DNA of 64,000 bases from Dolichospermum planctonicum (GCF_005402965.1 NZ_BJCF01000008.1:1-64000); one strand, 5' to 3'; shown: positions 37,469 to 46,477, counted from the stretch's first letter. The notes: generated by a model not told the origin, from the sequence alone. Translations and numbers: made by a program.

Positions 37469-38261
37469 CTCAAACCTTATATAGTTTCTAATTTATTTTT
37501 AACTCGATATTTCAATTAAATATAGGACTTGCAGAGTTAACTGATTTGTAAATTAACACTGTTTTATCAGTTGTAGTGGACAACTTGGCAAAATCTCTGT
37601 AAGCTTTCATTTTCCTAAATATATTATTGATAAATTTGTCAGTAGATAAGTTACATATTCTTAGAATATTTATAATTTAACTGTTTTTGGTCAAAAGCTG
37701 TAAAGATTGTCTAAACTTAAAGAAAAACGGGAAATTAGATATTGACTTTGATCTTTAACTATCATTTAATTGCTTTCAATCTAGTATTTCTAAATTCAGA
37801 TACACCACTCGATTAGCATAGTTTTTTACAAAAGTGAGAGATTGAATTATCAAATACATCTACTCAAGTCTAGAAAAGTTGATTTTTCCGATTCATCTGC
37901 AAGCCTACAAACCTTTTGCCAATTTGTCTACAATAAACTATGCAACAATGCTAATTTAAAACATAGTCTATTTTCAAAAGAATATAGGTGTAAAAAATTC
38001 TCTTTAAATGAGCCAATCAGAAAAAATTAGATAAGAATGTGAATTAAATAAAGTACAACTCTTGATTGAGTTAATCTAATCTTAGATTGCGCTGTCTTTA
38101 CAAAGAATTGTAAATTAATAAATCCACGTTCCTAAGCTAAAAAAATTAATACCTCAAACAATGTTGAATCAGGAATTGGGCTTTGATGGTCTTTTTGATC
38201 TCAGTCCTTGCCATACAACCTTCTTAGGATCTATTTTTTAGTTAATGATCAGGAGGCCAAA
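37469..38261. other. 793-bp intergenic region at the head of the polysaccharide locus
   Basis: An AT-rich gap between the minus-strand Wzz/kinase gene and the plus-strand gene at 38262. I see no supported gene; a 62-codon TTG-started frame at 37842-38030 has no family resemblance. By layout it should carry divergent promoters and perhaps regulatory sites, but no motif was secure. Confidence 0.5.
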
Positions 38262-38687
38262 GTGCAGAAAAGGTGTGATCGAAATCGGAAACGTTCTAAA
38301 CGCAGAGCTATCTATTGTCCAATACATAACTGCTATATAGATAGTGTTAGCCAAAAATATGGACTATTTACCGAACAAGCTGGACAACTCCAAAAACGGG
38401 GTATTTCTCGTCGAGAAGCCATGATTTTAGTTAATACTAAAACCACGGTTTCTTTACATGGTGAGTGGCTAGAGGCTTTTTGGTGTGAAGAGTGCCAAGA
38501 AACAAAATGGTATCATGTCTATAAGCATGAATCTAGATATGAATTATCTCTTGCACCGGCAGAACTTTGGCAACAAGCAACAGGTGTAATTCATCCCCAT
38601 CTTAATCCTTCTGTGGGAGAGTTTACTTATAGACAATCTCGGATGCTAGGCGATAAAAGTGTTAAAGATTTCCGGGTTATAAATTGA
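38262..38687 (+). CDS. Small Cys/His-rich cyanobacterial protein, unknown function
   Basis: A 141-residue protein from a GTG at 38262, chosen because a perfect AGGAGG lies 5 bp upstream at 38251-38256. The frame also extends 18 codons further to a TTG at 38208. It opens with a basic stretch (KRCDRNRKRSKRRAIY), then CPIHNCYID and later WCEECQETKWYHVY. This gives two paired Cys sites (CPIHNC and CEEC) that could bind one zinc. It looks like a conserved cyanobacterial family that I cannot name. It sits 13 bp upstream of the exporter permease and is likely co-transcribed with it. Confidence 0.72.
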   Translation: MQKRCDRNRKRSKRRAIYCPIHNCYIDSVSQKYGLFTEQAGQLQKRGISRREAMILVNTKTTVSLHGEWLEAFWCEECQETKWYHVYKHESRYELSLAPAELWQQATGVIHPHLNPSVGEFTYRQSRMLGDKSVKDFRVIN

Positions 38688-38700
38688 TATTTCAAATATT

Positions 38701-39537
38701 ATGAAAGAACCGAATTTTCACCCAGAATTAATAATTGAAGCAGGGCGTACAGAAAAGCAATATTGGCAAGACATCTGGCGTTATCGAGAATTATTTTATT
38801 TCCTAGCATGGAGAGATATTTTAGTTAGATATAAACAAACTGTCATTGGTATTATTTGGGCGTTAATTCGTCCTTTTTTGACAATGGTAGTATTTACAGT
38901 TGTATTTGGACAATTGGCGAAATTACCCTCAGAAGGTGCGCCCTATCCAATTCTTGTATTTTCCGCTATGTTACCTTGGCAGTTTTTTTCCAATTCTCTT
39001 TCGGAGTGCAGTAATAGTTTAATTACTAATGCCAATTTACTTTCTAAAGTCTATTTTCCTCGGTTGGTAGTACCGACCAGTGCGATAGTAGTTAGCTTTG
39101 TAGATTTTATGATTTCGGGAATGATTTTATTGGCATTAATGGCATGGTATAACTTTGTTCCTAGTTGGCGGATTTTGACTTTACCATTGTTTATTGGTAT
39201 CGCTTTTGCTGCTTCTATGGGTGCGGGTTTGTGGTTAGCTTCATTGAATGTGCAGTATCGAGATTTTCGGTTTATTGTCCCTTTTATAGTGCAGTTTGGT
39301 TTGTACATTTCACCTGTAGGATTTAGTAGCAGTATAGTTCCTGAACAGTGGAGATTTATCTATTCCTTAAATCCAATGGTAGGAGTAATAGATGGTTTTA
39401 GGTGGACAATTTTAGGAGGGGAATCAAAATTATATTTACCAGGTTTTATTCTTTCGATGATGTTAGTAGTTTTACTATTATTGAGTGGAATTTGGTATTT
39501 TCGCAAAATGGAACAGACATTTGCTGATGTGATTTAG
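38701..39537 (+). CDS. Polysaccharide ABC-2 exporter permease (Wzm-type)
   Basis: A 278-residue permease with six transmembrane segments. The family N-terminus is YWQDIWRYRELFYFLAWRDILVRYKQT and the periplasmic-loop segment is PWQFFSNSLSECSNSLITNANLLSKVYFPR. With the Wzt-type ATPase 166 bp downstream it would export a lipid-linked or teichoic-type polysaccharide across the inner membrane. The plus-strand start of the locus is this gene together with the small Cys-rich protein before it. Confidence 0.92.
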   Translation: MKEPNFHPELIIEAGRTEKQYWQDIWRYRELFYFLAWRDILVRYKQTVIGIIWALIRPFLTMVVFTVVFGQLAKLPSEGAPYPILVFSAMLPWQFFSNSLSECSNSLITNANLLSKVYFPRLVVPTSAIVVSFVDFMISGMILLALMAWYNFVPSWRILTLPLFIGIAFAASMGAGLWLASLNVQYRDFRFIVPFIVQFGLYISPVGFSSSIVPEQWRFIYSLNPMVGVIDGFRWTILGGESKLYLPGFILSMMLVVLLLLSGIWYFRKMEQTFADVI

Positions 39538-39703
39538 TTGATAACCTGACGGGATAACTAAATAGTCTAAAAAGATTATCAGATAAAGATTGTAGCAGTT
39601 TTTTGTAAAAAAAGATAGATCTACTTTTCTCAATAAGGACTATCTATTGATAATAGCACCTGGATTCTACAAAATTGACGGAAACTAATTTATTTTTTTA
39701 AAG

Positions 39704-40975
39704 ATGTCTGATACAGTGATTCGCGTTGAAAATTTAGGTAAAAAATATATTATTGGTCATCAGCAACAGGAACGCTACACAGCACTGCGAGATGTGATTA
39801 CTAATAAAGTTAAATCTCTCGGTAGTTTGATTAATCCTCAAGCTAAAAAGGAAAATCCCGCTTTTGAAGAGTTTTGGGCTTTAAAGGATGTTTCATTTGA
39901 AATTAAACAAGGTGATAGAGTTGGCATTATTGGGCGCAATGGTGCAGGTAAATCAACACTATTAAAGATTTTAAGCCGCATTACAGAACCAACTCAAGGA
40001 AGCATCAAAATCAAGGGTAGAGTTGCCAGTTTATTAGAGGTAGGAACAGGGTTTCATCCAGAGTTAACAGGGAGAGAAAATATATTTCTCAATGGGGCAA
40101 TTTTGGGCATGGGTAAGGAAGAGATTAAACGCAAGTTTGATGAGATAGTTGCGTTTGCGGAGGTGGAGAAGTTTCTGGATACGCCCGTAAAACGGTATTC
40201 TTCTGGGATGTATGTGCGGTTGGCGTTTGCGGTGGCGGCACATTTGGAACCAGAGATTTTAATTGTCGATGAGGTTTTGGCGGTGGGGGATGCCCAGTTT
40301 CAAAAGAAGTGTTTGGGAAAAATGGAGGATGTGGGGAAGGAGGGAAGGACGGTTTTGTTTGTGAGTCATAATATGGGGGCAATTCTAAGTTTGACAAAGA
40401 AATGTCTTTTTTTAGAAAAAGGCTGTCTTGTATTCAATGGTAATAGTGAAGCATCTACAGAGAGATATCTTACTTCTGGATATTTGGGTGGACGTTTATG
40501 GAAGAATCCAGCCAGAAAAAATACTCCAATAAGAATTATGGAATGTAGACTTTTAGATGAAAATGGTTCGGTAGATGGTGAGTTAGATGTTCGTAGAGAT
40601 TTCATTATTGAAACAGTTTATGAAGTATGCAACTCAGTTCGGGCGGCAGTCATTGCATTAAATTTTCATGGAAGTGACGGTTCCCATATTATGTCATTAG
40701 AAGATTGTGATCAGGATAATGGTCTTTTAGAATATCGTGAACCAGGTATTTACAAAACTCAAGTCAGAATACCAGGGTTGTGGTTAAATAGTGGACGCTA
40801 CATTTTAAGATTGGGATCTGGAATCCCTGGGGTTGAGGTATACGAAAGCGTGGAAGCATTAATTTTTAGTCTTGTTGAGACTGGAGATGTAAATACGCGA
40901 GGATATCGCAAAGGTTATTTATTACCAATGCTTCCTTGGGAAACAAGAAAAACTGAAGTAGTTGGTAAATTTTAA
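39704..40975 (+). CDS. Polysaccharide ABC exporter ATPase with Wzt-like C-terminal domain
   Basis: A 423-residue ATPase. Walker A GRNGAGKS is at 77-84, the signature YSSGM at 165-169 and Walker B ILIVDE at 185-190. After the nucleotide-binding domain a beta-rich C-terminal part (about 255-423) resembles the Wzt C-terminal domain. In O9a-type systems that domain binds the capped chain end, so the cargo is probably terminally modified. This fits with several methyltransferases in the locus. It pairs with the permease at 38701. Stop and next ATG are 2 bp apart. Confidence 0.92.
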   Translation: MSDTVIRVENLGKKYIIGHQQQERYTALRDVITNKVKSLGSLINPQAKKENPAFEEFWALKDVSFEIKQGDRVGIIGRNGAGKSTLLKILSRITEPTQGSIKIKGRVASLLEVGTGFHPELTGRENIFLNGAILGMGKEEIKRKFDEIVAFAEVEKFLDTPVKRYSSGMYVRLAFAVAAHLEPEILIVDEVLAVGDAQFQKKCLGKMEDVGKEGRTVLFVSHNMGAILSLTKKCLFLEKGCLVFNGNSEASTERYLTSGYLGGRLWKNPARKNTPIRIMECRLLDENGSVDGELDVRRDFIIETVYEVCNSVRAAVIALNFHGSDGSHIMSLEDCDQDNGLLEYREPGIYKTQVRIPGLWLNSGRYILRLGSGIPGVEVYESVEALIFSLVETGDVNTRGYRKGYLLPMLPWETRKTEVVGKF

Positions 40976-40977
40976 TA

Positions 40978-41658
40978 ATGACTGTTATAGCTTGCATTCC
41001 TGCACGTGGAGGCTCAAAAGGAGTCCCTTACAAAAACATTCGTCCTCTAGCTAATAAACCTTTAATCGCCCATTCTATCCTAGATGCACAAGAATCCCAT
41101 CTAGTCGATCGCATTTACGTTACCACAGACGATGCCGAAATTGCCCAAATTTCAACAGACTATGGTGCAAGTATTATTCACCGACCCCCTGAACTTGCCA
41201 AAGATACTGCTTCTTCAGAATCGGCTCTTATTCATGCCTTAACAGAGATTGAAAAAGAGGGAATTAACCCAGAACTTATAGTCTTCCTACAATGTACATC
41301 CCCTTTACGCACCGGACTAGATATAGATCGCGCTATTGAGCAAATCAGAGCGGAAAACGCTGATTCTCTCGTTTCAGTTTCCCCAACCCATCGCTTTATT
41401 TGGCATCAAGTAGATGATGTTGCCCAGTCTATCAACTATGACTATCACCACCGTCCCCGTCGCCAAGATTTAAACCTCCAATATATGGAAAATGGTTCAA
41501 TTTATATCTTTAAACCCTGGGTTTTAAAAGAATTAAATAACCGATTGGGCGGTAAAGTTTCTCTGTTTGTGATGGATGAAGCTCAAAGTTGGGAAATTGA
41601 TTCGTTAGAGGATTTTCAGTATATAGAGTTTTTAATCAATTACAAACGTAAACCTTAA
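40978..41658 (+). CDS. CMP-nonulosonate (acylneuraminate) cytidylyltransferase-like
   Basis: A 226-residue nucleotidyltransferase of the NeuA/PseF/KDO-synthetase fold. The signature is the Arg/Gly-rich loop PARGGSKGVPYKN (8-20). The metal-binding segments FLQCTSPLR and VMDEAQSWEIDSLEDF follow. It should activate a nine-carbon or similar acidic sugar as its CMP derivative. Its position two genes before a NeuB-like synthase supports this. It starts 2 bp after the exporter ATPase stop, so translation is probably coupled. Confidence 0.88.
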   Translation: MTVIACIPARGGSKGVPYKNIRPLANKPLIAHSILDAQESHLVDRIYVTTDDAEIAQISTDYGASIIHRPPELAKDTASSESALIHALTEIEKEGINPELIVFLQCTSPLRTGLDIDRAIEQIRAENADSLVSVSPTHRFIWHQVDDVAQSINYDYHHRPRRQDLNLQYMENGSIYIFKPWVLKELNNRLGGKVSLFVMDEAQSWEIDSLEDFQYIEFLINYKRKP

Positions 41659-41674
41659 TAGTTCTAAAAAAAAC

Positions 41675-42337
41675 ATGATTAATCTACCTGATTTTTCCAA
41701 GGCATTTGAATACGAAAATAACTTCTACCTATCCTGTGATAATAGCAGAATTGCTAAGTTATTAGCTCATTATGAATTATACAAAATGGTGGTAAACATA
41801 CCAGGAGCAATAGTAGAATGTGGCGTTTTTAAAGGAACATCATTGACAAGGTTCGCCACATTTCGAGATTTATTCAGTAATTCCCACGCTAAAAAAATAA
41901 TTGGTTTTGATATCTATGGTAAATTTCCTGAAACTGATTTTCAGGAAGACAAAGCACCTAGACAGCTTTTTATTGATAGTGCGGGGGAAGAAAGTATTGA
42001 TGTAGATCAGCTTACAAAAGTGCTAAAAATTAAGGGATTTGACAAGAATGTAGAATTAGTGAAGGGAGACATTTTAAAAACAGTCCCCAATTATGTGAAT
42101 GACCATCCAGAATTAAAAATTTCTCTTCTCAATTTAGATACTGATATATACGAACCTGCCTCTGTAATTTTAGAATTACTGTTTCCTAGAATTGTCAGGG
42201 GGTGGGTACTAATTATAGACGATTACGGTGTTTTTCCTGGAGAAACAAAAGCTGTAGATGAGTATTTTCAGGATCAAGATGTGGTGATAAATAAATTTCC
42301 ATTTTGTATGACACCTTGTTATATTGTGAAAAATTAA
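41675..42337 (+). CDS. TylF/MycF-type SAM-dependent methyltransferase
   Basis: A 220-residue class I methyltransferase related to macrolide sugar O-methyltransferases. The SAM-binding motif is GAIVECGVFKGTS. The active-site segment LNLDTDIYEPASVILELLFPR (DTDxYEP) and the metal-linked VLIIDDYGVFPG with tail KAVDEYF are characteristic. It probably methylates a sugar hydroxyl of the glycan or nucleotide sugar. It lies in the tight gene string between the cytidylyltransferase (16 bp) and the NeuB-like gene (30 bp). Confidence 0.85.
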   Translation: MINLPDFSKAFEYENNFYLSCDNSRIAKLLAHYELYKMVVNIPGAIVECGVFKGTSLTRFATFRDLFSNSHAKKIIGFDIYGKFPETDFQEDKAPRQLFIDSAGEESIDVDQLTKVLKIKGFDKNVELVKGDILKTVPNYVNDHPELKISLLNLDTDIYEPASVILELLFPRIVRGWVLIIDDYGVFPGETKAVDEYFQDQDVVINKFPFCMTPCYIVKN

Positions 42338-42367
42338 CTTTTAAAATTTTTTAAAAATTAAAGTATT

Positions 42368-44614
42368 ATGATCATTGACAAAAATTTATTAAAGTACATT
42401 GTTTTCGCTGAAGACGATATATTAAATGCCCTGAAAAAAATCAGCGACAACAAAAACCGCATTATTTTCTCGGTGACAGAAGCAGGTGTTTTAGAAGGTG
42501 TCCTCACAGACGGAGACTTTCGCCGTTGGTTGGTGCAACAAGAATCTATTAATCTCAATCAACCAGTCTCAAAAATTTCTAACAAAAATTATAAATTTGC
42601 TAATTACAATGATGATCCTGTAAAGATTCAATCTTGCTTTTCTAATGAAGTTGAATTCATTCCCCTTTTAGACAATAACCGTCATTTAGTTGCAGTTGCT
42701 TGTCGGAAGTCAGCAGGTATTCGGATCGGAAATTTTATCATTGATGCCCAATCTCCTACTTTTGTCATTGCGGAAATTGGCAATAATCACAATGGTAGCT
42801 TGGAACTTGCTAAACAGTTAATTGATCAAGCGGTAGCGGTAGGTGCAGACTGTGCAAAGTTCCAAATGCGCGATCTCAAATCACTATATCGGAATGCTGG
42901 GAATGCTAATGATGCTAGTGAAGATTTAGGGTCACAATATACTCTAGATTTGTTAACTCGTTTCCAATTAACAACCGATGAAATGTTCACGGCCTTTGAT
43001 TACTGTCAAACACAGGGAATTTTACCCCTTTGTACACCCTGGGATATTGAGAGTTTATCCCTACTAGAACAGTATGGAATACAGGCTTATAAAGTGGCAT
43101 CGGCTGATTTGACTAACTATGATTTACTCACGGCTTTAGCAAAAACAGGTAAGCCATTAATTTGTTCAACGGGGATGTCGGCTGAAGCTGAGATAATTGA
43201 CGCAGTGGCATTACTAAATCGGTTAGGTGCGATGTATGTTTTGCTGCACTGTAACTCAACCTATCCAGCCCCCTTTAAAGATGTCAATCTAAACTATATA
43301 GACCGTCTAAAAGAAATTGGTAATTGTCCCGTTGGTTATTCCGGCCATGAACGGAGTATTCATGTAGCGATCGCCGCCGTAGCTAAGGGTGCTAAGGTAA
43401 TAGAAAAACACTTCACCCTAGACAAAACAATGGAAGGTAATGACCACAAAGTGAGTTTATTACCAGATGAATTTCGGCTGATGATTGAAGGAATTCGCCA
43501 AGTAGAACAATCTCTGGGTACAAATGGAGAACGAAACCTCAGTCAAGGGGAATTAATGAACCGAGAAAACTTGGCTAAGAGTTTGGTGATTAACTGCGAT
43601 TTAGAGGTAGGACAAATCATTACTGAATCCATGATTGATGTAAAAAGTCCCGGAAAAGGTTTACAACCCAATCGGAAGACAGAGTTAATTGGTAAACGTT
43701 CCAGGCGATCGCTAAAAGCAGGTGATTTTTTTTACCCTAGCGACTTAGAAGTGGAACAAGTCAAAGCAAGAGATTATCGTTTTAAACGACCTTGGGGTGT
43801 TCCAGTTCGCTACCATGACTTTAAAACTCTATTGTCACAATCAAATCCTGATTTACTAGAATTTCATCTGAGCTATAAAGATTTAGAAGTTGATATTCAC
43901 CAGTATATTGATCAAGTCTATGATTTAGATGTAATTGTACACGCTCCAGAGTTGTTTGCAGGCGATCACTTATTGGATCTATCTTCCCAAGACAAAGATT
44001 ACCGTCAACTATCAATTAAAGAATTACAACGAGTGATCGACATTACTCGACAATTAAAACCGTTTTTCAACCGAGCAAGTCGCCCCTGCATTGTTACCAA
44101 TGTTGGTGGATTTACAAATGATACTTTATTATCTTTGTCAGTTCGCCAGCAACTATATAAAACACTTGACGATAGTCTATCTCAACTAGATGCAGATGGA
44201 GTCGAAATCATCCCTCAAACCATGCCCCCCTTTCCTTGGCATTTTGGGGGACAACGAAATCATAATCTTTTTGTAGATCCAAAAGACATTACTGATTTTT
44301 GTCGTCAACATAACTATCGTATTTGCTTAGATATCTCTCATTCCAAACTAGCTTGTACTTATCACAAAATATCATTCAAAGAATTTCTTGAACAAATTGG
44401 ACCTTACACTGCTCATTTACACATTGCTGATGCTAAAGGTGTTGATGGGGAAGGTTTACAAATCGGTGAAGGTGAAATTGACTTTTATGCCTTAGCTGAA
44501 GATATTGAAAGGTATGCTCCTCAAGCTTCTTTTATTCCTGAAATATGGCAGGGACATAAAAATGAAGGTGAGGGTTTTTGGATTGCATTAGAGAAGTTAG
44601 AGAGACTACTATGA
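42368..44614 (+). CDS. Four-domain NeuB-like nonulosonate synthase (CBS-NeuB-SAF-TIM barrel)
   Basis: A 748-residue fusion. Residues 1-115 are a CBS-type pair (VLTDGDFRRWL). Residues 116-380 are a NeuB barrel with FVIAEIGNNHNG (132-143), CSTGMS (266-271), KHFT (347-350) and the Asp-His at 359-360. About 400-460 is a SAF domain (GKGLQPN). From about 470 a second TIM barrel follows, resembling sugar isomerase or AP-endonuclease-2 (RICLDISHSKLA, LHIADAKGVDGEG, EIWQGHKNEG). NeuB enzymes condense an N-acetyl sugar with phosphoenolpyruvate; the C-terminal barrel might supply an isomerase. Nearby NeuC-type genes are absent. The stop overlaps the next ATG (ATGA). Confidence 0.87.
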   Translation: MIIDKNLLKYIVFAEDDILNALKKISDNKNRIIFSVTEAGVLEGVLTDGDFRRWLVQQESINLNQPVSKISNKNYKFANYNDDPVKIQSCFSNEVEFIPLLDNNRHLVAVACRKSAGIRIGNFIIDAQSPTFVIAEIGNNHNGSLELAKQLIDQAVAVGADCAKFQMRDLKSLYRNAGNANDASEDLGSQYTLDLLTRFQLTTDEMFTAFDYCQTQGILPLCTPWDIESLSLLEQYGIQAYKVASADLTNYDLLTALAKTGKPLICSTGMSAEAEIIDAVALLNRLGAMYVLLHCNSTYPAPFKDVNLNYIDRLKEIGNCPVGYSGHERSIHVAIAAVAKGAKVIEKHFTLDKTMEGNDHKVSLLPDEFRLMIEGIRQVEQSLGTNGERNLSQGELMNRENLAKSLVINCDLEVGQIITESMIDVKSPGKGLQPNRKTELIGKRSRRSLKAGDFFYPSDLEVEQVKARDYRFKRPWGVPVRYHDFKTLLSQSNPDLLEFHLSYKDLEVDIHQYIDQVYDLDVIVHAPELFAGDHLLDLSSQDKDYRQLSIKELQRVIDITRQLKPFFNRASRPCIVTNVGGFTNDTLLSLSVRQQLYKTLDDSLSQLDADGVEIIPQTMPPFPWHFGGQRNHNLFVDPKDITDFCRQHNYRICLDISHSKLACTYHKISFKEFLEQIGPYTAHLHIADAKGVDGEGLQIGEGEIDFYALAEDIERYAPQASFIPEIWQGHKNEGEGFWIALEKLERLL

Positions 44615-45492
44615 ATCTTAAAAGTAAGGCTAAAAAAACAATCAAGCAAATAGCATTCTGGACTTTACCCCCAGGATTTCAAGACATTTTCAGATCAATT
44701 AGAAATAAAACTATTTTTAACAATAGACACTCTCATAAAGAGTATGCTATTACAAAACAAAATCGAGAGCTAAAAAATATTCATCAAGGAAACCGATGTT
44801 TTATTTTGGCAACTGGTCCATCAATTAATGATCAGAACTTGAAATTACTAAAAAACGAATTTTGTATTGCTGTTAGTAATTTTTATTTACATCCAGATTT
44901 TAGGTTAATTGATCCACAATACTATTGTATTGCTCCTTGGCATCCACCCCATAACATAGAAAATTATTTACAATTATTAAAAGAAATTGGAGATATATCT
45001 AAAAAATGTAGTTTTTTCTTGGGAATAAATGAATATGCTAGAGTCAATCAGAACAATATTCTCTTAGATCGCAATGTATATTATCACGATACAAGAGCAA
45101 TCAAACTAGATAAAGAGGTGGATTTATGTCATCCAGTTTTACCTCCTATGTCTGTCACTATCATGGCTCTACAATCTGCTATTTTCATGGGGTTTTCTGA
45201 GATTTATCTATTAGGATGTGATCATGATTCAATATTAAATTATTCAGGAAAATTTGCTAATCAACATTTTTATCCAGAAGAAAAAGCAAAACTTGTTACT
45301 GATATATCTACATTTAAATCCGGGTTGTTAAGTTACATTGTGCTTTGGAATCAGTATGAAATGCTAAATACAATAGCACAGTCAAAAAATATAAAAATAT
45401 TTAATGCAACCAAACGTAGTTTGCTTGATGTATTTGATAAAGTTAATTACGAGTCTTTGTTTATTGTTGAGAGTGAACCATGTAAAACCTGA
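44611..45492 (+). CDS. DUF115/MptE-like protein, candidate nonulosonate transferase
   Basis: A 293-residue protein starting at ATG 44611, overlapping the NeuB-like stop by 4 bp. It has the DUF115 core: CFILATGPSIND (63-74) followed by an AVSNFYLHPDF segment and EIYLLGCDHDS. DUF115 is the core of flagellin glycosyltransferases (Maf), which transfer pseudaminic or legionaminic acid, and of MptE-like enzymes. With the translation coupling, transfer of the NeuB-derived sugar is a plausible but unproven job. The frame stops at TGA 45490; 24 further in-frame codons after this TGA resemble another gene's tail. Confidence 0.75.
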   Translation: MNLKSKAKKTIKQIAFWTLPPGFQDIFRSIRNKTIFNNRHSHKEYAITKQNRELKNIHQGNRCFILATGPSINDQNLKLLKNEFCIAVSNFYLHPDFRLIDPQYYCIAPWHPPHNIENYLQLLKEIGDISKKCSFFLGINEYARVNQNNILLDRNVYYHDTRAIKLDKEVDLCHPVLPPMSVTIMALQSAIFMGFSEIYLLGCDHDSILNYSGKFANQHFYPEEKAKLVTDISTFKSGLLSYIVLWNQYEMLNTIAQSKNIKIFNATKRSLLDVFDKVNYESLFIVESEPCKT

Positions 45493-45567
45493 TTATTATC
45501 GGCAAAAGATCATACCTTTGCTCAACGTGCAATTCAACTGGATGAAATCATAAAACGACAACTTTAA
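45493..45567 (+). pseudogene. Truncated C-terminal tail, probable glycosyltransferase remnant
   Basis: Directly after the TGA of the DUF115 gene and in the same frame, 24 codons encode AKDHTFAQRAIQLDEIIKRQ before a TAA. This HTFxxRAxQLxEII pattern is typical of the extreme C-terminus of CgeB-type glycosyltransferases. There is no start codon, so it is gene debris, or a readthrough extension. Confidence 0.45.
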
Positions 45568-45598
45568 TTAAATTTGTAACTGCCCTGAAACCAAGAAT

Positions 45599-46405
45599 AT
45601 GAAACAAATCATCAAAAACATCCCATTTGCAAAAAAAATCTATCGCTCTTTTCAGTCCAGGAAATACGATCGCAGATTTTCCGGTGATTGCTATGGCTGC
45701 TTTCGAGGTGTTTTTTCAACCTTTGAAGAAGCTATAGCATCTGCTCCAAAAACTAAATCAATAGGATACGATAATCTTGATTTGGCTCAAGAATACAAGG
45801 ATAAATTGTCTACGAACACCGCTTCCTATGACTATCCAGTTTTATTTTGGCTAAGTCAAATCTTTAATCAATCCTCTAACAAACTTACTGTATTTGACTT
45901 TGGTGGCAATGTTGGCAATCATTTTTACAGTTATTCCACTATCTTAAAATATCCTGATGGATTAAATTGGACAGTCTGTGATGTACCTGCAATTGCAAAA
46001 GCTGGAGAGAAATTAGCTCAAGACCTAAATTCTTCTCTATCTTTGTCTTTTACAACAGAATTTATAGAAGCTAATGGAAAAAATATTTTTATTGCTTCTG
46101 GTTCTTTACAATATGTTGATTCGCTTGCTTGCTTGCTTGCTTGCTTAGAAAAACCACCTAATCACTTATTGATTAATCGCTTACCTTTATATGATGGAAA
46201 ACAGTTTGTAAGCCTCCAAAATGGCGGAAAAGTATTTTATCCACAGTTTATTTTTAATCGGAAGCAGTTTATTGATTCACTAACTGATATTGGTTATAAG
46301 TTAGTTGATATTTGGGAAGATAGAGTTGATAGTTGTATAATCCCGTTTTACCCTGAATATTCTGTTCCTGTTTATTCTGGCTTATATTTCACATTACTGA
46401 ATTGA
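45599..46405 (+). CDS. TIGR04325-family putative methyltransferase with a GCTT repeat
   Basis: A 268-residue methyltransferase-like protein of exopolysaccharide loci. The SAM-fold motif is TVFDFGGNVGNHFYSY. The family segments WTVCDVPAIAKAGEKLA and IASGSLQYVDS follow. Between residues 175 and 183 (SLACLLACL) the DNA is six tandem GCTT units (46123-46146). Loss or gain of one unit would frameshift the gene and delete about one third of the protein. The frame is open at six units, so the gene is now ON. The target sugar is unknown. Confidence 0.82.
   Translation: MKQIIKNIPFAKKIYRSFQSRKYDRRFSGDCYGCFRGVFSTFEEAIASAPKTKSIGYDNLDLAQEYKDKLSTNTASYDYPVLFWLSQIFNQSSNKLTVFDFGGNVGNHFYSYSTILKYPDGLNWTVCDVPAIAKAGEKLAQDLNSSLSLSFTTEFIEANGKNIFIASGSLQYVDSLACLLACLEKPPNHLLINRLPLYDGKQFVSLQNGGKVFYPQFIFNRKQFIDSLTDIGYKLVDIWEDRVDSCIIPFYPEYSVPVYSGLYFTLLN
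46123..46146 (+). repeat. Tetranucleotide repeat (GCTT)6 inside a methyltransferase gene
   Basis: Six perfect GCTT units in the coding sequence of the TIGR04325 gene. A 4-nt unit cannot change by one copy without a frameshift, which is the classic form of a slipped-strand phase-variation site. Confidence 0.9.
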
Positions 46406-46477
46406 GCAATATCTGCACTTATGATCAAAGTTTGTATTAAGGCAAACTAAAATATTAATTTATTTAATCGCAAATGA

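Noticed and set aside
37842-38030. 62-codon open frame in the gap before the exporter genes
   Set aside because: TTG start, no Shine-Dalgarno sequence, and composition like the surrounding AT-rich spacer; no recognisable family.
44578-44610. Eleven-codon extension of the DUF115 gene into the NeuB-like gene
   Set aside because: The ATGA overlap at 44611 is the normal coupled start; the extension would be read inside the NeuB coding sequence.
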